Shown here: piece after piece, positions 27,306-36,568 of the stretch | Position numbering within the stretch: the first letter of the stretch is position 1 | Layout of the letters: every line of letters starts with the position of its first letter | Translations under genes and position numbers: made by a program | Notes under the pieces: generated by a model | Told to the model about the DNA's origin: nothing | Seen by the model: the letters and a program-made list of their open reading frames with translations, nothing else | Databases searched by the model: none | Assembly (NCBI GenBank): GCA_019670725.1 | Contig: AP024629.1 | Location: forward strand, 1,426,001-1,490,000 | DNA from: Alphaproteobacteria bacterium SO-S41 | GTDB taxonomy: Bacteria; Pseudomonadota; Alphaproteobacteria; Micropepsales; Micropepsaceae | Direction of reading: 5' to 3' | DNA: 64,000 nt

Positions 27306-28310
27306 ATGAAGAGCTTTTGGAAGAACCTGACGACGGCGCTCGCGGCGGTCGGCTTGTTCAGCGCGGCGAGCGCCGCCGAATTGCTGAATGTCAGCTACGA
27401 TCCGACCCGCGAACTCTACAAGCAGGTGAACGAGGTGTTCGCCGCGAAATGGAAGGCCGAGACCGGCGAGGATCTGACGATCAACCAGAGCCATGGCGGC
27501 TCCGGCAAGCAGGCGCGGTCGGTGATCGACGGGCTTGAAGCCGACGTGCTGACACTGGCGCTCGCCTACGACATCGACGAGGTCGGGCAGAAGACGGGTT
27601 ACTTCCCGGCCGATTGGCAGGCGCGTCTGCCGGACAATTCGGCGCCCTATACCTCGACGATCGTCTTCGTCGTGCGCAAGGGCAATCCGTTCGGGATCAA
27701 GGATTGGGGCGACCTCACCAAGTCCGGCATCCAGGTGATCACACCGAACCCCAAGACCTCGGGCGGTGCGCGATGGAACTTCCTCGCGGCATGGGCCTGG
27801 GCGCTGAAGCAGCCCGGCGGCTCGGAAGACACCGCGAAGGCCTATATCGCCGAGCTCTATAAGCACGTGCCGGTGCTCGACACAGGCGCGCGCGGTTCGA
27901 CCACCACGTTTGCACAGCGCGGCATCGGCGACGTCTTCCTGTCTTGGGAGAACGAGGCGCATCTCATCCAGGCCGAGTTCGGCGCGGGCGAGTTCGAGAT
28001 CATCGTGCCGTCGGTTTCGATCCTCGCCGAGCCGCCGGTCACCTTGGTCGACAGCATCGTCGATCGTCACGGGACGCGCGCGGTTGCGGAAGCCTATCTG
28101 AAATTCCTCTACACGCCCGAAGCACAGGAAATCGTCGCGAAGAACTTCTATCGGCCGCGCGACCAGGCCGTGGCGGCGAAATACGCCGCGCAGTTCCCCG
28201 CGATCCCGCTCGTCACCATCGCCGATTTCGGCGGCTGGTCGAGCGCCCAGCAGAAATTCTTCGCCGACGGCGGCGTGTTCGACCAGATCTACCAACCGGG
28301 CCAGCAGTAA
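27306..28310 (+). CDS. sbp: Sulfate ABC transporter periplasmic binding protein
   Basis: 334 residues with a signal peptide ending ASAAE. The mature start [40 protein letters not shown] and [16 protein letters not shown] are highly typical of Sbp/CysP. It captures sulfate or thiosulfate in the periplasm and hands it to CysT/CysW. A G+C-rich hairpin follows, probably reducing transcription into the permease genes. Whether sulfate or thiosulfate is preferred cannot be told. Confidence 0.95.
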   Translation: MKSFWKNLTTALAAVGLFSAASAAELLNVSYDPTRELYKQVNEVFAAKWKAETGEDLTINQSHGGSGKQARSVIDGLEADVLTLALAYDIDEVGQKTGYFPADWQARLPDNSAPYTSTIVFVVRKGNPFGIKDWGDLTKSGIQVITPNPKTSGGARWNFLAAWAWALKQPGGSEDTAKAYIAELYKHVPVLDTGARGSTTTFAQRGIGDVFLSWENEAHLIQAEFGAGEFEIIVPSVSILAEPPVTLVDSIVDRHGTRAVAEAYLKFLYTPEAQEIVAKNFYRPRDQAVAAKYAAQFPAIPLVTIADFGGWSSAQQKFFADGGVFDQIYQPGQQ

Positions 28311-28338
28311 CGTCTCTCCTCCCAATTGGCCTCAAACT

Positions 28339-28364
28339 GCGGGTCCCCTTGCCGGGGGGCCCGC
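28339..28364 (+). terminator. Intercistronic hairpin between sbp and cysT
   Basis: GCGGGTCCCC and GGGGGGCCCGC form a nearly perfect stem followed by CTCCTTTT. Probably a partial terminator that keeps binding protein output above that of the membrane subunits. Confidence 0.6.
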
Positions 28365-28389
28365 CTCCTTTTGAAGTAATGCCTGTTCG

Positions 28390-29253
28390 ATGACCTCTGC
28401 CGTCCTGTCCCAGCGACCGCCGATCCAGCGCCGTAGACGCCAGCGCAGCGTGCTGCCCGGCTTCGGGCTGACGATGGGCTATACGATCTTCTATCTGTCG
28501 CTGATCGTGCTGCTGCCGCTCGCAGCGCTGATCGTGCGGCCCTGGGAGCTGGGCCTCTCGGGCTTCATCGCCAAGGTGACGGAGCCCTCCGTCCTCGCTT
28601 CGCTGAAGCTGTCGTTCGGCGCGGCGCTGATCGCGGCGGTGATCAATGCCGTGTTCGGCCTGCTCGTCGCGTGGATCCTGGTGCGTTATCCGTTTCCGGG
28701 ACGGCGGCTGGTGGACGCGCTGGTCGATCTGCCTTTTGCGCTGCCGACGGCGGTCGCCGGCATTGCGCTCGCCGCGCTCTATTCGCCGAAGAACGGCTGG
28801 CTGGGAAAACCGCTGAAGGATGTCTTCGACATCGAGATCGCCTACACGCCGCTCGGCGTCATATTGGCGATGACCTTTATCGGCCTGCCGTTCGTGGTGC
28901 GGACGCTGCAGCCCGTGCTGCAGGAGATCGACCGCGATACCGAGGAAGCGGCGGCGACGCTGGGCGCGCGCAACTGGCAGACCTTCTTCTTCGTCATCAT
29001 GCCCGCGCTGCTGCCCGCCTGGTTCACCGGCTTCGCGCTCGCCTTCGCGCGGGCGGTCGGCGAATACGGCTCGATCATCTTCATCGCCGGCAACAAGCCG
29101 ATGGTGTCCGAAATCGCGCCGGTGAAGATTCTCCAGAAGCTGGAGCAATACGACTATGCCGGCGCGGCGGCGATCGGCGTCGTGATGCTCGGCGCTTCGT
29201 TCCTCATCATCCTCGCGATCAACCTCGCGCAGCGCCTGATGGCCAAGCCATGA
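28390..29253 (+). CDS. cysT: Sulfate ABC transporter permease CysT
   Basis: 287 residues with about six membrane spans. The cytoplasmic coupling loop reads [20 protein letters not shown], the EAA motif that contacts the ATPase Cys[21 protein letters not shown] is characteristic of CysT/CysU. The stop overlaps the cysW start as ATGA. Confidence 0.95.
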   Translation: MTSAVLSQRPPIQRRRRQRSVLPGFGLTMGYTIFYLSLIVLLPLAALIVRPWELGLSGFIAKVTEPSVLASLKLSFGAALIAAVINAVFGLLVAWILVRYPFPGRRLVDALVDLPFALPTAVAGIALAALYSPKNGWLGKPLKDVFDIEIAYTPLGVILAMTFIGLPFVVRTLQPVLQEIDRDTEEAAATLGARNWQTFFFVIMPALLPAWFTGFALAFARAVGEYGSIIFIAGNKPMVSEIAPVKILQKLEQYDYAGAAAIGVVMLGASFLIILAINLAQRLMAKP

Positions 29254-30113
29254 GCGCCGTCATCCGCCGCCGGCCGTTCCAGACGGGGATCGGGACCATC
29301 CTGTTCCGCATCGTGCTGGTGCTGCTGGCGCTCGCCTTCATCGGCGTCGTCATCGCGTTGCCGCTGGCGTCGGTCTTCGTGGAGGCCTTCCGCAAGGGGA
29401 CGGACGCGTTCCTGGATGCGGTGACCGAGCACGATGCCTGGGCGGCGATCAAGCTGACGCTGATCGTCGCGGCGATCGCGGTGCCGCTCAATCTTGTCTT
29501 CGGCCTCGCGGCGGCGTGGTCGATCGCCAAGTTCGAATTCCGCGGCAAGAGCCTGCTGATCACGCTGATCGATCTGCCGTTCTCGGTGTCGCCCGTCGTC
29601 TCGGGTCTCATCTACGTGCTGCTCTACGGCGCGCATGGCTGGTTTGGGGCGGAGCTGCAGGCGGCGGGGATCAAGGTCGTCTTCTCGGTCACCGGCATCG
29701 TGCTGGCGACGATCTTCGTAACCTTCCCTTTCATCGCGCGCGAGTTGATCCCGCTGATGCAGGAGCAGGGCACGACGGAAGAAGAGGCAGCGCTGACGCT
29801 GGGCGCCTCGGGCTGGCGGACCTTCTGGAACGTCACGCTGCCCAACGTGAAGTGGGGCCTGCTCTACGGCGTGCTGCTCTGCAATGCCCGCGCGATGGGC
29901 GAATTCGGCGCGGTTTCCGTGGTTTCCGGCCATATCCGCGGCCTCACCAACACCATGCCTCTGCATGTGGAGATTCTCTACAATGAATATGATTTCGTCG
30001 GTGCCTTTGCCGTCGCCAGCCTCCTTGCTGGACTCGCCCTCGTCACCCTCATTGCGAAATCGCTCCTTGAATGGCGATATGGCGGCGAACTGGCCGCGTC
30101 GCGGCGGCATTGA
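29250..30113 (+). CDS. cysW: Sulfate ABC transporter permease CysW
   Basis: 287 residues from ATG 29250, overlapping the cysT stop by four bases. About six membrane spans; EAA loop [21 protein letters not shown]-terminal [20 protein letters not shown] typical of CysW. Pairs with CysT to form the import channel. cysA follows after 13 bases. Confidence 0.95.
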   Translation: MSAVIRRRPFQTGIGTILFRIVLVLLALAFIGVVIALPLASVFVEAFRKGTDAFLDAVTEHDAWAAIKLTLIVAAIAVPLNLVFGLAAAWSIAKFEFRGKSLLITLIDLPFSVSPVVSGLIYVLLYGAHGWFGAELQAAGIKVVFSVTGIVLATIFVTFPFIARELIPLMQEQGTTEEEAALTLGASGWRTFWNVTLPNVKWGLLYGVLLCNARAMGEFGAVSVVSGHIRGLTNTMPLHVEILYNEYDFVGAFAVASLLAGLALVTLIAKSLLEWRYGGELAASRRH

Positions 30114-30126
30114 GCACGCAGCGGGC

Positions 30127-31149
30127 ATGACGTTACGCATCGAGGGACTGACGCGCCGCTTCGGCGCCACCGCCGCCTTGGCCGGCGCCAGCCTGGAAGC
30201 GCCGTCGGGCGCGTTCGTGGCGCTGCTGGGCCCTTCGGGGTCGGGCAAGACGACGCTGCTGCGCATTCTCGGCGGGCTGGACGGGGCCGATACCGGGCAG
30301 GTCGATTTCGAGGGGATCGACTGGCTGTCGCTGACGACGCAGGAGCGCCGCGCGGGCTTCGTCTTCCAGAACTACGCGCTGTTCCGCCACATGACGGTCG
30401 CGGGAAATGTCGGCTTTGGCCTCAGAATGCGGCGCTGGCGCGACCGGCCGTCGCGGGCGGAGATCACGCGGCGGGTTGAGGAGCTTCTCTCCGTCGTGCA
30501 GCTCGAGGGCCTCGGCGGGCGCTATCCGAGCCAGCTCTCCGGCGGCCAGCGGCAGCGTGTAGCGCTGGCCCGGGCGCTGGCGATCGAGCCGCGCATTCTG
30601 CTGCTCGACGAGCCGTTCGGCGCGCTCGACGCCAAGGTGCGCAAGGAGCTGCGGCGCTGGCTGCGCGACCTGCACGACCGCACCGGCGTCACCACGGTGT
30701 TCGTGACGCACGACCAGGAGGAGGCGCTGGACCTCGCCGATATCGTGGCGGTCATGAACAAGGGCGTCATCGAGCAGGCCGGCGCGCCGCGCGCGGTGTT
30801 CGACAATCCCGCGACCGCCTTCGTCGCCGAGTTCATCGGCGGCGCCGCCAAGTTCGAGGGCGAGGTTGCCGCTGGGCGCTTTGCCGGCGGCGGGTTGTCG
30901 GTGGCGGCGGGTATCCCGCGCGGGCCGGCGGTCGCTTTCGTCCGGCCGCATGACTGGACGATCGCCGAAGCCAGCGGGCTTGAGGTCAAGGTGCTGAACG
31001 TCCTGGAGGCCGGACCGCTGACCCGGCTCGATTGCCGCAGCCGCGAGGGAACGCTGCTGGAGGTGGTGCTCCCGCCCGGCAGCGCCACTGTCATCCGCGG
31101 GGAAACGCTGCGGCTGACCACCACAAAGGCGCGGGTTTTCCCACGCTGA
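30127..31149 (+). CDS. cysA: Sulfate ABC transporter ATPase CysA
   Basis: 340 residues from ATG 30127. Walker [13 protein letters not shown]-loop [11 protein letters not shown], signature [15 protein letters not shown], Walker [13 protein letters not shown] and switch [15 protein letters not shown] are all intact. A C-terminal TOBE-like regulatory part (about 240-340) follows. It powers sulfate import through CysT/CysW. The stop is followed at once by a small palindrome. Confidence 0.95.
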   Translation: MTLRIEGLTRRFGATAALAGASLEAPSGAFVALLGPSGSGKTTLLRILGGLDGADTGQVDFEGIDWLSLTTQERRAGFVFQNYALFRHMTVAGNVGFGLRMRRWRDRPSRAEITRRVEELLSVVQLEGLGGRYPSQLSGGQRQRVALARALAIEPRILLLDEPFGALDAKVRKELRRWLRDLHDRTGVTTVFVTHDQEEALDLADIVAVMNKGVIEQAGAPRAVFDNPATAFVAEFIGGAAKFEGEVAAGRFAGGGLSVAAGIPRGPAVAFVRPHDWTIAEASGLEVKVLNVLEAGPLTRLDCRSREGTLLEVVLPPGSATVIRGETLRLTTTKARVFPR

Positions 31150-31164
31150 GTCGCGAATCGCGAC
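31150..31164. repeat. Palindrome GTCGCGA-a-TCGCGAC after cysA
   Basis: A 15-base palindrome directly after the cysA stop, without a T-run. It could be a weak 3' hairpin ending the sulfate operon. Confidence 0.35.
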
Positions 31165-31445
31165 GCCCATTGGTGGTTAATTCGGGGCGGGCGCTGGAGC
31201 ATCACGCCCGGTCGTGACCTTGTTGCTGTGCGGTTTAGCGCGCGTTTCCGCAGTCTGCGGGATTTATGTTGCGGCGCGAAAGACACACCCAATTTCGAAT
31301 CCGGTTATCCACAGCCTCGGCGGTTCTGTTTCACGCGATTGTCACATATCCGTTAGAGACCGTTGGCAATGGGGTGGCACGCGGGGCTCGTCGGCAATGA
31401 CGTTCTGCGTCAGGCGTGTCCGGCCTAAATTCGGTGGGGGTTTTT

Positions 31446-34400
31446 ATGCGATTTTCTGGGCTTTTTGGCGGCGTAGCGCTGCCTGTTCTCGCGCTGGCGA
31501 TGGCGGTGCCCGCTATGGCGCAATCGGTTTCGGGCAGCATTCGCGGCACGGTCGTCGACTCGGAGGGCTTCTCGGTCCCGGGCGCGAGCGTCACGATCAA
31601 GAATGAAGCCACCGGCCAGACCACGTCGACGACCTCGTCGGATGGCGGCTTCTTTAACGCCTCGGGTCTGCCGGTCGGCGGCCCGTACACGGTCACCGTC
31701 ACGGCGGCCAGCTACAAGTCGACCGCCGTCAAGGACGTCTACCTGACGATCGGCGAGCCGCTGCGCATCGAGATCACCATGACCTCGACCGACGCGACCG
31801 TCGCTTCGGAAGAAGTGACCGTCATCGGCGTGCGCGAAGCCAACCCGGCGATCGACGAACGCGGCGTCGGCGCGCAGTTCGACGCGGAGAGCATCCGCAA
31901 TCTCCCGACCGTCAACCGCGACATCAAGGAAGTCGTCCAGCAGAGCCCGCTTGCCTATATCGACTTCGGCGACACCGACAGCCCGCTCTCGATCGCCGGC
32001 GCCAACCCGCGCTGCAACGCGTTCCTGGTCGACGGCCTGCCGCAGAACGACAGCTTCGGTCTCAACCGCGGCGGCTATCCGACCGCGCGCGGCCCGCTGC
32101 CCTTCGACTGGGCCAAGCAGATCCAGGTCGCCGTCTCGCCCTACGACACCGAATACAACGACTTCTGCGGCGGCGTGATCAACATCGTCACCAAGTCGGG
32201 TGAAAACGACTTCCACGGTTCGGCCTATTACTACTTCAAGGACGACAGCCTGCGCGGCAACAAGTCCAAGGAGCTGACGACCAATCCGATCTTCGAGGAA
32301 AAGACCTACGGCGCGACCTTCTCGGGCCCGATCATCGAAGACACGCTGTTCTTCTTCCTCGGCTACGACAAGATCGAGCGCGTGACGCCGATCTCGATCG
32401 GACCCGGCGAAGGCGCCGCGGCGAACACCTTCACCTTCCAGGTGCCGGGCGTCAGCCAGCAGGACATCGACGACATCGCGTCGATCGCCAAGAACAAGTA
32501 CGGCTTCGACCCGATGGGTCTGGCCAGCGGCTTCACCGAAGAGAACGAGCGCTGGTTCGCCAAGCTGAACTGGAACATCAACAACCAGCACCGCGTGGCG
32601 CTGTCCTATCAGCGCGTCCGTGGCGGCACGCTGTCGACGACGACGCAGGGCACGCCCGCCGTGTCGAGCGCGACGGCCGCCGGCAAGCTGGCGCTGGCCT
32701 CCAACTGGTATCTCGACGCCGAAGACCTCGATGCCTTCACGATCCAGATCTTCTCCGACTGGACGGATCGCTTCTCGACCGAATTCCGCGCCGGCCGCGT
32801 CAAGGTGAAGGGCAACCAGCTCCCCCTCGGCGGCAACGAGTTCCCCGAAGTGTGGGTGCGCACCAACGGCGTCGACAACATCACGAACAACGCGGACGAC
32901 AGCTATGTCGTGTTCGGCCCGGACTTCTCGCGCCAGTACAACTACATGGACTATACGTTCGACCAGTATAAGCTGACCGGCACGTACGATCTCGACGAGC
33001 ACGTGATCCGCGGCGGCCTCGAGCTGAAGAAGCTCGACGTCTACAACGCCTTCGTCCAGGGCGCGCGCGGTACCTACCGCTTCAACTCGATCGCCGACTT
33101 CAACAACGGCATCCTCGCCTCGGCGAACGACAGCCGCACAAACGTCACGCCCGGCACGTATTCGATCCAGTACAACAACGCCTTCACGAACAATCCCGAC
33201 GATGCCGCGGCGCTGTGGGGCTACGACCTCTATTCGGTCTACCTGCAGGACGATTGGGACGTGAACTCCCAGTTCTCGCTGATGGCCGGCGTGCGGTACG
33301 ACTGGTTCTCGTCGCGCGGCAATATTCCGCTGAACACCGGCTTCACCTCCACCTACGGCTTCCCGAACACGGGCGACCTCAGCGGCAAGTCGATCTTCCT
33401 GCCGCGCTTCTCATTCTCGTATGATTTCGAAATTCCCGAAGACGAGGATCTGTCGCTCACCGTGCGCGGCGGCGTCGGCCGTTACTCCGGCGGTTCGCCG
33501 AATGTGTGGATCTCGAACAACTACAACTCCACCGGCAACATCCTGACGAGCATCCAGGGTTATCCCGGACAGCCGATCGCGGCCGGCAGCGGGATCAACT
33601 TCCCCGCGGCGAACTTCATCGGCACCGCGCCGGTGAACTTCGACCTGTTCCCGGTTCCCGCCGCCCTGCAGTCCGCGCTCACCACGCGGGCCGGTGCGGG
33701 CGTCGTCAACGCGCTCGACCCCGACTTCAAGATCGCTTCGACCTGGCGCTTCAATATCGGCCTGGACGGCGACTGGGCCGGCTACAAGTTCACGGTCGAG
33801 TACCTGAAGATGGTCGGCAAGGACCAGCTGTTCTGGAAGGATCTGCGTCAGGGCGCGCCGGGCAACATCGCTCCGGTCAATGCCTATGACCTGCCGGCGC
33901 CCGATGCCGCTCTTGGCCGCGTGCGTTACGACAGCGTCCGCCTCGGCGGCACGGGCAGCGCGGCGCGTGACATCATCCTGACGAATGTCGATGCGGGCGA
34001 ATCGCAGTTCATCGTGCTGTCCGGCCAGAAGAGCTGGGACATGTTCGACGGCGCCGGCGGCATCGACCTCGCGGTCGGCTACACCTGGTCGGACGTGACG
34101 GATATCGGCGGCGGCACCTCGTCGGTGGCGAACTCGAACCTCACCAACCGCGCCTACACGAACCTGAACGATCCCGAGCTGGCGCGTTCGGACTTCGAGC
34201 GCCGTCACCGCTACACGATGAATTTGGGCCTCAAGTATTCCTTCTTCGAAGGCTACGAGACGCGCTTCAACTTCTTCAGCGTGCGCATGTCGGGCCAGCC
34301 CTTCAGCTACGTCTTCGCCAGCGGCGCGACGGGCACGGCGGGCTTTGGTCAGAACCAGCAGAACGGCGCCAACCTGTTCTACGTGCCGAAGGCCGACTCG

Positions 34401-34874
34401 TCGGGCGTCGTCACCGCGACCTCGGACCCGATCATTGCTTATACGGCGGGTACGACGCCGGCGCAGATCGCAGCCTTCGACAGCTATCTGAAGCAGACCG
34501 GCCTCAGCGAATACACGGGCAAGATCTCGCCGCGTAACGAGTTCTTCGGTCCGTGGTCGAGCCGCATCGACTTCAGCGCCGAGCAGGACATCACGGTCTT
34601 TGACGACCACAAGATCACGTTGGAGTTCGACATCTTCAACCTGACCAACCTGCTCAACAAGAACTGGGGTCGCTTCACCTCGATCACCTTCCCGCCCACG
34701 GCGAACGTCATCAACACCAACATCGTTCAGGGCGGCACCAACGGCTGTACCGCTGCGGCGACGGCGACCTGCTACCTCTACGACGTGCGAACCCTGCCGG
34801 CGGTCGGCGCCCGCGAGTCGGTGGCCGATGCGTCCTACTGGCAGATCCAGGTCGGCATCCGTTACGACTTCTAA
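31446..34874 (+). CDS. Oar-like TonB-dependent receptor with N-terminal carboxypeptidase-regulatory-like domain
   Basis: 1142 residues from ATG 31446 (GGTGGGGG upstream; an earlier in-frame ATG at 31416 is less likely). Signal peptide ends PAMAQ. Residues 20-110 form a CarboxypepD_reg-like beta-sandwich (GSIRGTVVDSEGFSVPGASV), then a plug domain with NRDIKEVVQQSPLAYIDF and FLVDGLPQNDSFGLN, then a 22-strand barrel ending WQIQVGIRYDF. Such Oar-like receptors take up large substrates such as peptides or glycans using TonB energy. The ligand is unknown. No transport operon is attached; a strong terminator follows. Confidence 0.9.
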   Translation: MRFSGLFGGVALPVLALAMAVPAMAQSVSGSIRGTVVDSEGFSVPGASVTIKNEATGQTTSTTSSDGGFFNASGLPVGGPYTVTVTAASYKSTAVKDVYLTIGEPLRIEITMTSTDATVASEEVTVIGVREANPAIDERGVGAQFDAESIRNLPTVNRDIKEVVQQSPLAYIDFGDTDSPLSIAGANPRCNAFLVDGLPQNDSFGLNRGGYPTARGPLPFDWAKQIQVAVSPYDTEYNDFCGGVINIVTKSGENDFHGSAYYYFKDDSLRGNKSKELTTNPIFEEKTYGATFSGPIIEDTLFFFLGYDKIERVTPISIGPGEGAAANTFTFQVPGVSQQDIDDIASIAKNKYGFDPMGLASGFTEENERWFAKLNWNINNQHRVALSYQRVRGGTLSTTTQGTPAVSSATAAGKLALASNWYLDAEDLDAFTIQIFSDWTDRFSTEFRAGRVKVKGNQLPLGGNEFPEVWVRTNGVDNITNNADDSYVVFGPDFSRQYNYMDYTFDQYKLTGTYDLDEHVIRGGLELKKLDVYNAFVQGARGTYRFNSIADFNNGILASANDSRTNVTPGTYSIQYNNAFTNNPDDAAALWGYDLYSVYLQDDWDVNSQFSLMAGVRYDWFSSRGNIPLNTGFTSTYGFPNTGDLSGKSIFLPRFSFSYDFEIPEDEDLSLTVRGGVGRYSGGSPNVWISNNYNSTGNILTSIQGYPGQPIAAGSGINFPAANFIGTAPVNFDLFPVPAALQSALTTRAGAGVVNALDPDFKIASTWRFNIGLDGDWAGYKFTVEYLKMVGKDQLFWKDLRQGAPGNIAPVNAYDLPAPDAALGRVRYDSVRLGGTGSAARDIILTNVDAGESQFIVLSGQKSWDMFDGAGGIDLAVGYTWSDVTDIGGGTSSVANSNLTNRAYTNLNDPELARSDFERRHRYTMNLGLKYSFFEGYETRFNFFSVRMSGQPFSYVFASGATGTAGFGQNQQNGANLFYVPKADSSGVVTATSDPIIAYTAGTTPAQIAAFDSYLKQTGLSEYTGKISPRNEFFGPWSSRIDFSAEQDITVFDDHKITLEFDIFNLTNLLNKNWGRFTSITFPPTANVINTNIVQGGTNGCTAAATATCYLYDVRTLPAVGARESVADASYWQIQVGIRYDF

Positions 34875-34897
34875 GCGGATCGATCCTCGAAACAGCG

Positions 34898-34930
34898 AAG
34901 GGGCGGCCTTGTGGGCCGCCCCTTTTCTTT
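34898..34930 (+). terminator. Rho-independent terminator after the TonB receptor
   Basis: AAGGGGCGGCC (34898-34908), loop TTGTG, GGCCGCCCCTT (34914-34924), then TTTCTTT: an 11-bp perfect stem with a T-run. It also serves the convergent histidine kinase gene. Confidence 0.9.
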
Positions 34931-34952
34931 GGGCTCGGTGATGACGCTGCGG

Positions 34953-36155
34953 TCAGGCAGCGCGGGCCTGATCCTGATCCTCGACGGCGCGCGTCACCGG
35001 GAAGATCACGATGGCGGTCGTGCCGCGCCCGGGCACGCTCGTCATCGACAGGTGGCCGCCATGAGCCTCGACGAAGGCTTTCACCAGCGGCAGGCCGAGG
35101 CCGGTGCCTTCGTGACGGCGGTCGAGCCCGTTGTCGACCTGACGGAAGGGCTGCATTGCGACCGCGATCTCATCCGCCGTCATGCCACAGCCCGTGTCGC
35201 TGACGCGCAGGAAGGGGCGGGCGTCGTCCAGATGCCCGGCGGTGATCTCGACCCGGCCGCCCGGCGCGGTGAACTTGATCGCATTGCCCGCGAGATTGAA
35301 GAGGATCTGGCGCGTCAGCCGAAGATCGGCGCGCACCTGGCTCGGCCGCGGGGCTTCACGCACTGAGAGTTCGACATTCCGCCGGGCCGCCTGCGGCGCC
35401 AGCGTGCGGGCCGCCTTCGCCGCGGCGAGGCCGAGATCGACGGTCTCGTCACGCAGATCGATCTCGCCGCGCTCCGTCTTGGCGTAGTCGAGCACGCTGG
35501 TGACGATCGAGAGCAGGTGTTCGCCGCCCTCGCGAATGTTGCGGGCATAGTCGACATAGCCGGCATCGAGCTCGCCCAGCGTCTGTTCCGCGATCAGTTC
35601 CGAGAAGCCGATGACGGCGTTCAGCGGCGTGCGCAGTTCGTGGCTCATGGTCGCGAGGAAGGTGGACTTGGCGGCGTCGGCGCTCCGCGCGGTGTTGAGC
35701 GCAGCGGCGAGTTCGGCGGCGCGCTCTTCGGCGCGGGCGAGGGAATGGCGGATCAGCGAAAGCGCGGTGCCAAGCGCGACATAGCGGCCGCCATCGGTGA
35801 TGATAAAGCCCTTCACGAGCGCGCAGGGACGGCTGCCGGCGATCGTCGCCTGGACGGTTTCGAGCGCGAGGGTGCGGTCCACCGTCAGCGGATCGCGGTC
35901 CATCAATGAGGTGATCGCTTTCTTGCCGTAGAGCGCGCGGCCGAAATTATGGGCGAGCCGCATCATGAAATCGCTGCGATGGACGAGGCCGAGCGGCCGG
36001 CCGTTTTCAACGACCGGCACCGAGAGCAGGTCCTGGTCGGAAGAGAAACGGCGATAGAGATCCTGGCAGAGTTCGCCGGGACGGCAGGGATCGATCCAGT
36101 CGGCGAAATCATCCAGCCCTGCAGCGCGCGGGCGGGCGATGGTGTCCGGCGTCAT
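34953..36155 (-). CDS. Soluble sensor histidine kinase with N-terminal CBS-like domain
   Basis: 400 residues from ATG 36155; a GTG eleven codons earlier is possible. Residues 20-130 look like a CBS pair (VPVVENGRPLGLVHRSDFM ... ITSLMDRDPLTVD), then a helix, a HisKA dimerisation domain with the phospho-acceptor His in FLATMSHELRTPLNAVIGF, and an HATPase with NLAGNAIKF (N box), SDTGCGM (G1) and GTGLGLPLVKAF (G2). No membrane spans, so it senses a cytoplasmic signal, perhaps an adenine nucleotide via CBS. No response regulator is next to it. Confidence 0.88.
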   Translation of the reverse strand: MTPDTIARPRAAGLDDFADWIDPCRPGELCQDLYRRFSSDQDLLSVPVVENGRPLGLVHRSDFMMRLAHNFGRALYGKKAITSLMDRDPLTVDRTLALETVQATIAGSRPCALVKGFIITDGGRYVALGTALSLIRHSLARAEERAAELAAALNTARSADAAKSTFLATMSHELRTPLNAVIGFSELIAEQTLGELDAGYVDYARNIREGGEHLLSIVTSVLDYAKTERGEIDLRDETVDLGLAAAKAARTLAPQAARRNVELSVREAPRPSQVRADLRLTRQILFNLAGNAIKFTAPGGRVEITAGHLDDARPFLRVSDTGCGMTADEIAVAMQPFRQVDNGLDRRHEGTGLGLPLVKAFVEAHGGHLSMTSVPGRGTTAIVIFPVTRAVEDQDQARAA

Positions 36156-36260
36156 GGGCTCCACACGGGTGCAATTTCGTGGGCGCACGATGTCGCCGCG
36201 GAGTGAATGGCCGCTTAGCGGAAATGCGATTTCACTGAAACTTCACAATGCCCGTGCGCC

Positions 36261-36530
36261 TCACGCGTGCCTGAAGCGCACGTGAATCCAGACGGCGAGC
36301 AGGACGGGCGGCAGCGCGATTGCGAGGAAGATCGGCGCCTCCTCCAGGAAGCCATAGCCCGCCTGCATGCCGGTCCACAGATTGAAGACGGCGACTAAGA
36401 ACCAGAGCGGCATGAAGGCCAGCGCCACGAAGGCCGTCGCGGCATGCTTGCGCGGCGCGAGGTGCCAGGCGATCAGGATCGCGGCCGCCAGCAGGCCGAA
36501 GCCGGCAAGAATGAACAGGGCCGTCCGCAT
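36261..36530 (-). CDS. Small membrane protein, 89 aa
   Basis: Three probable membrane spans (LFILAGFGLLAAAILIAW, AFVALAFMPLWFLVAVFNLW, AIFL/ALPPVLLAVWIHV region) and short charged loops. No family recognised. It lies between the glycosyltransferase and the histidine kinase, on the same strand, 38 bases after the glycosyltransferase stop. Confidence 0.6.
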   Translation of the reverse strand: MRTALFILAGFGLLAAAILIAWHLAPRKHAATAFVALAFMPLWFLVAVFNLWTGMQAGYGFLEEAPIFLAIALPPVLLAVWIHVRFRHA

Positions 36531-36568
36531 CGCCGATCCTCCGCGCCGCCGCCAAGCCGCGGCGGCGA

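Noticed and set aside
31305-31313. Perfect DnaA-box-like TTATCCACA upstream of the TonB receptor
   Set aside because: A single nine-base match is expected by chance about once in a window this size on two strands; no cluster or A+T-rich unwinding region is near.
31425-33002. 525-aa minus-strand open frame opposite the TonB receptor
   Set aside because: Antisense shadow; low complexity, no domain, and the plus strand holds an obvious receptor.
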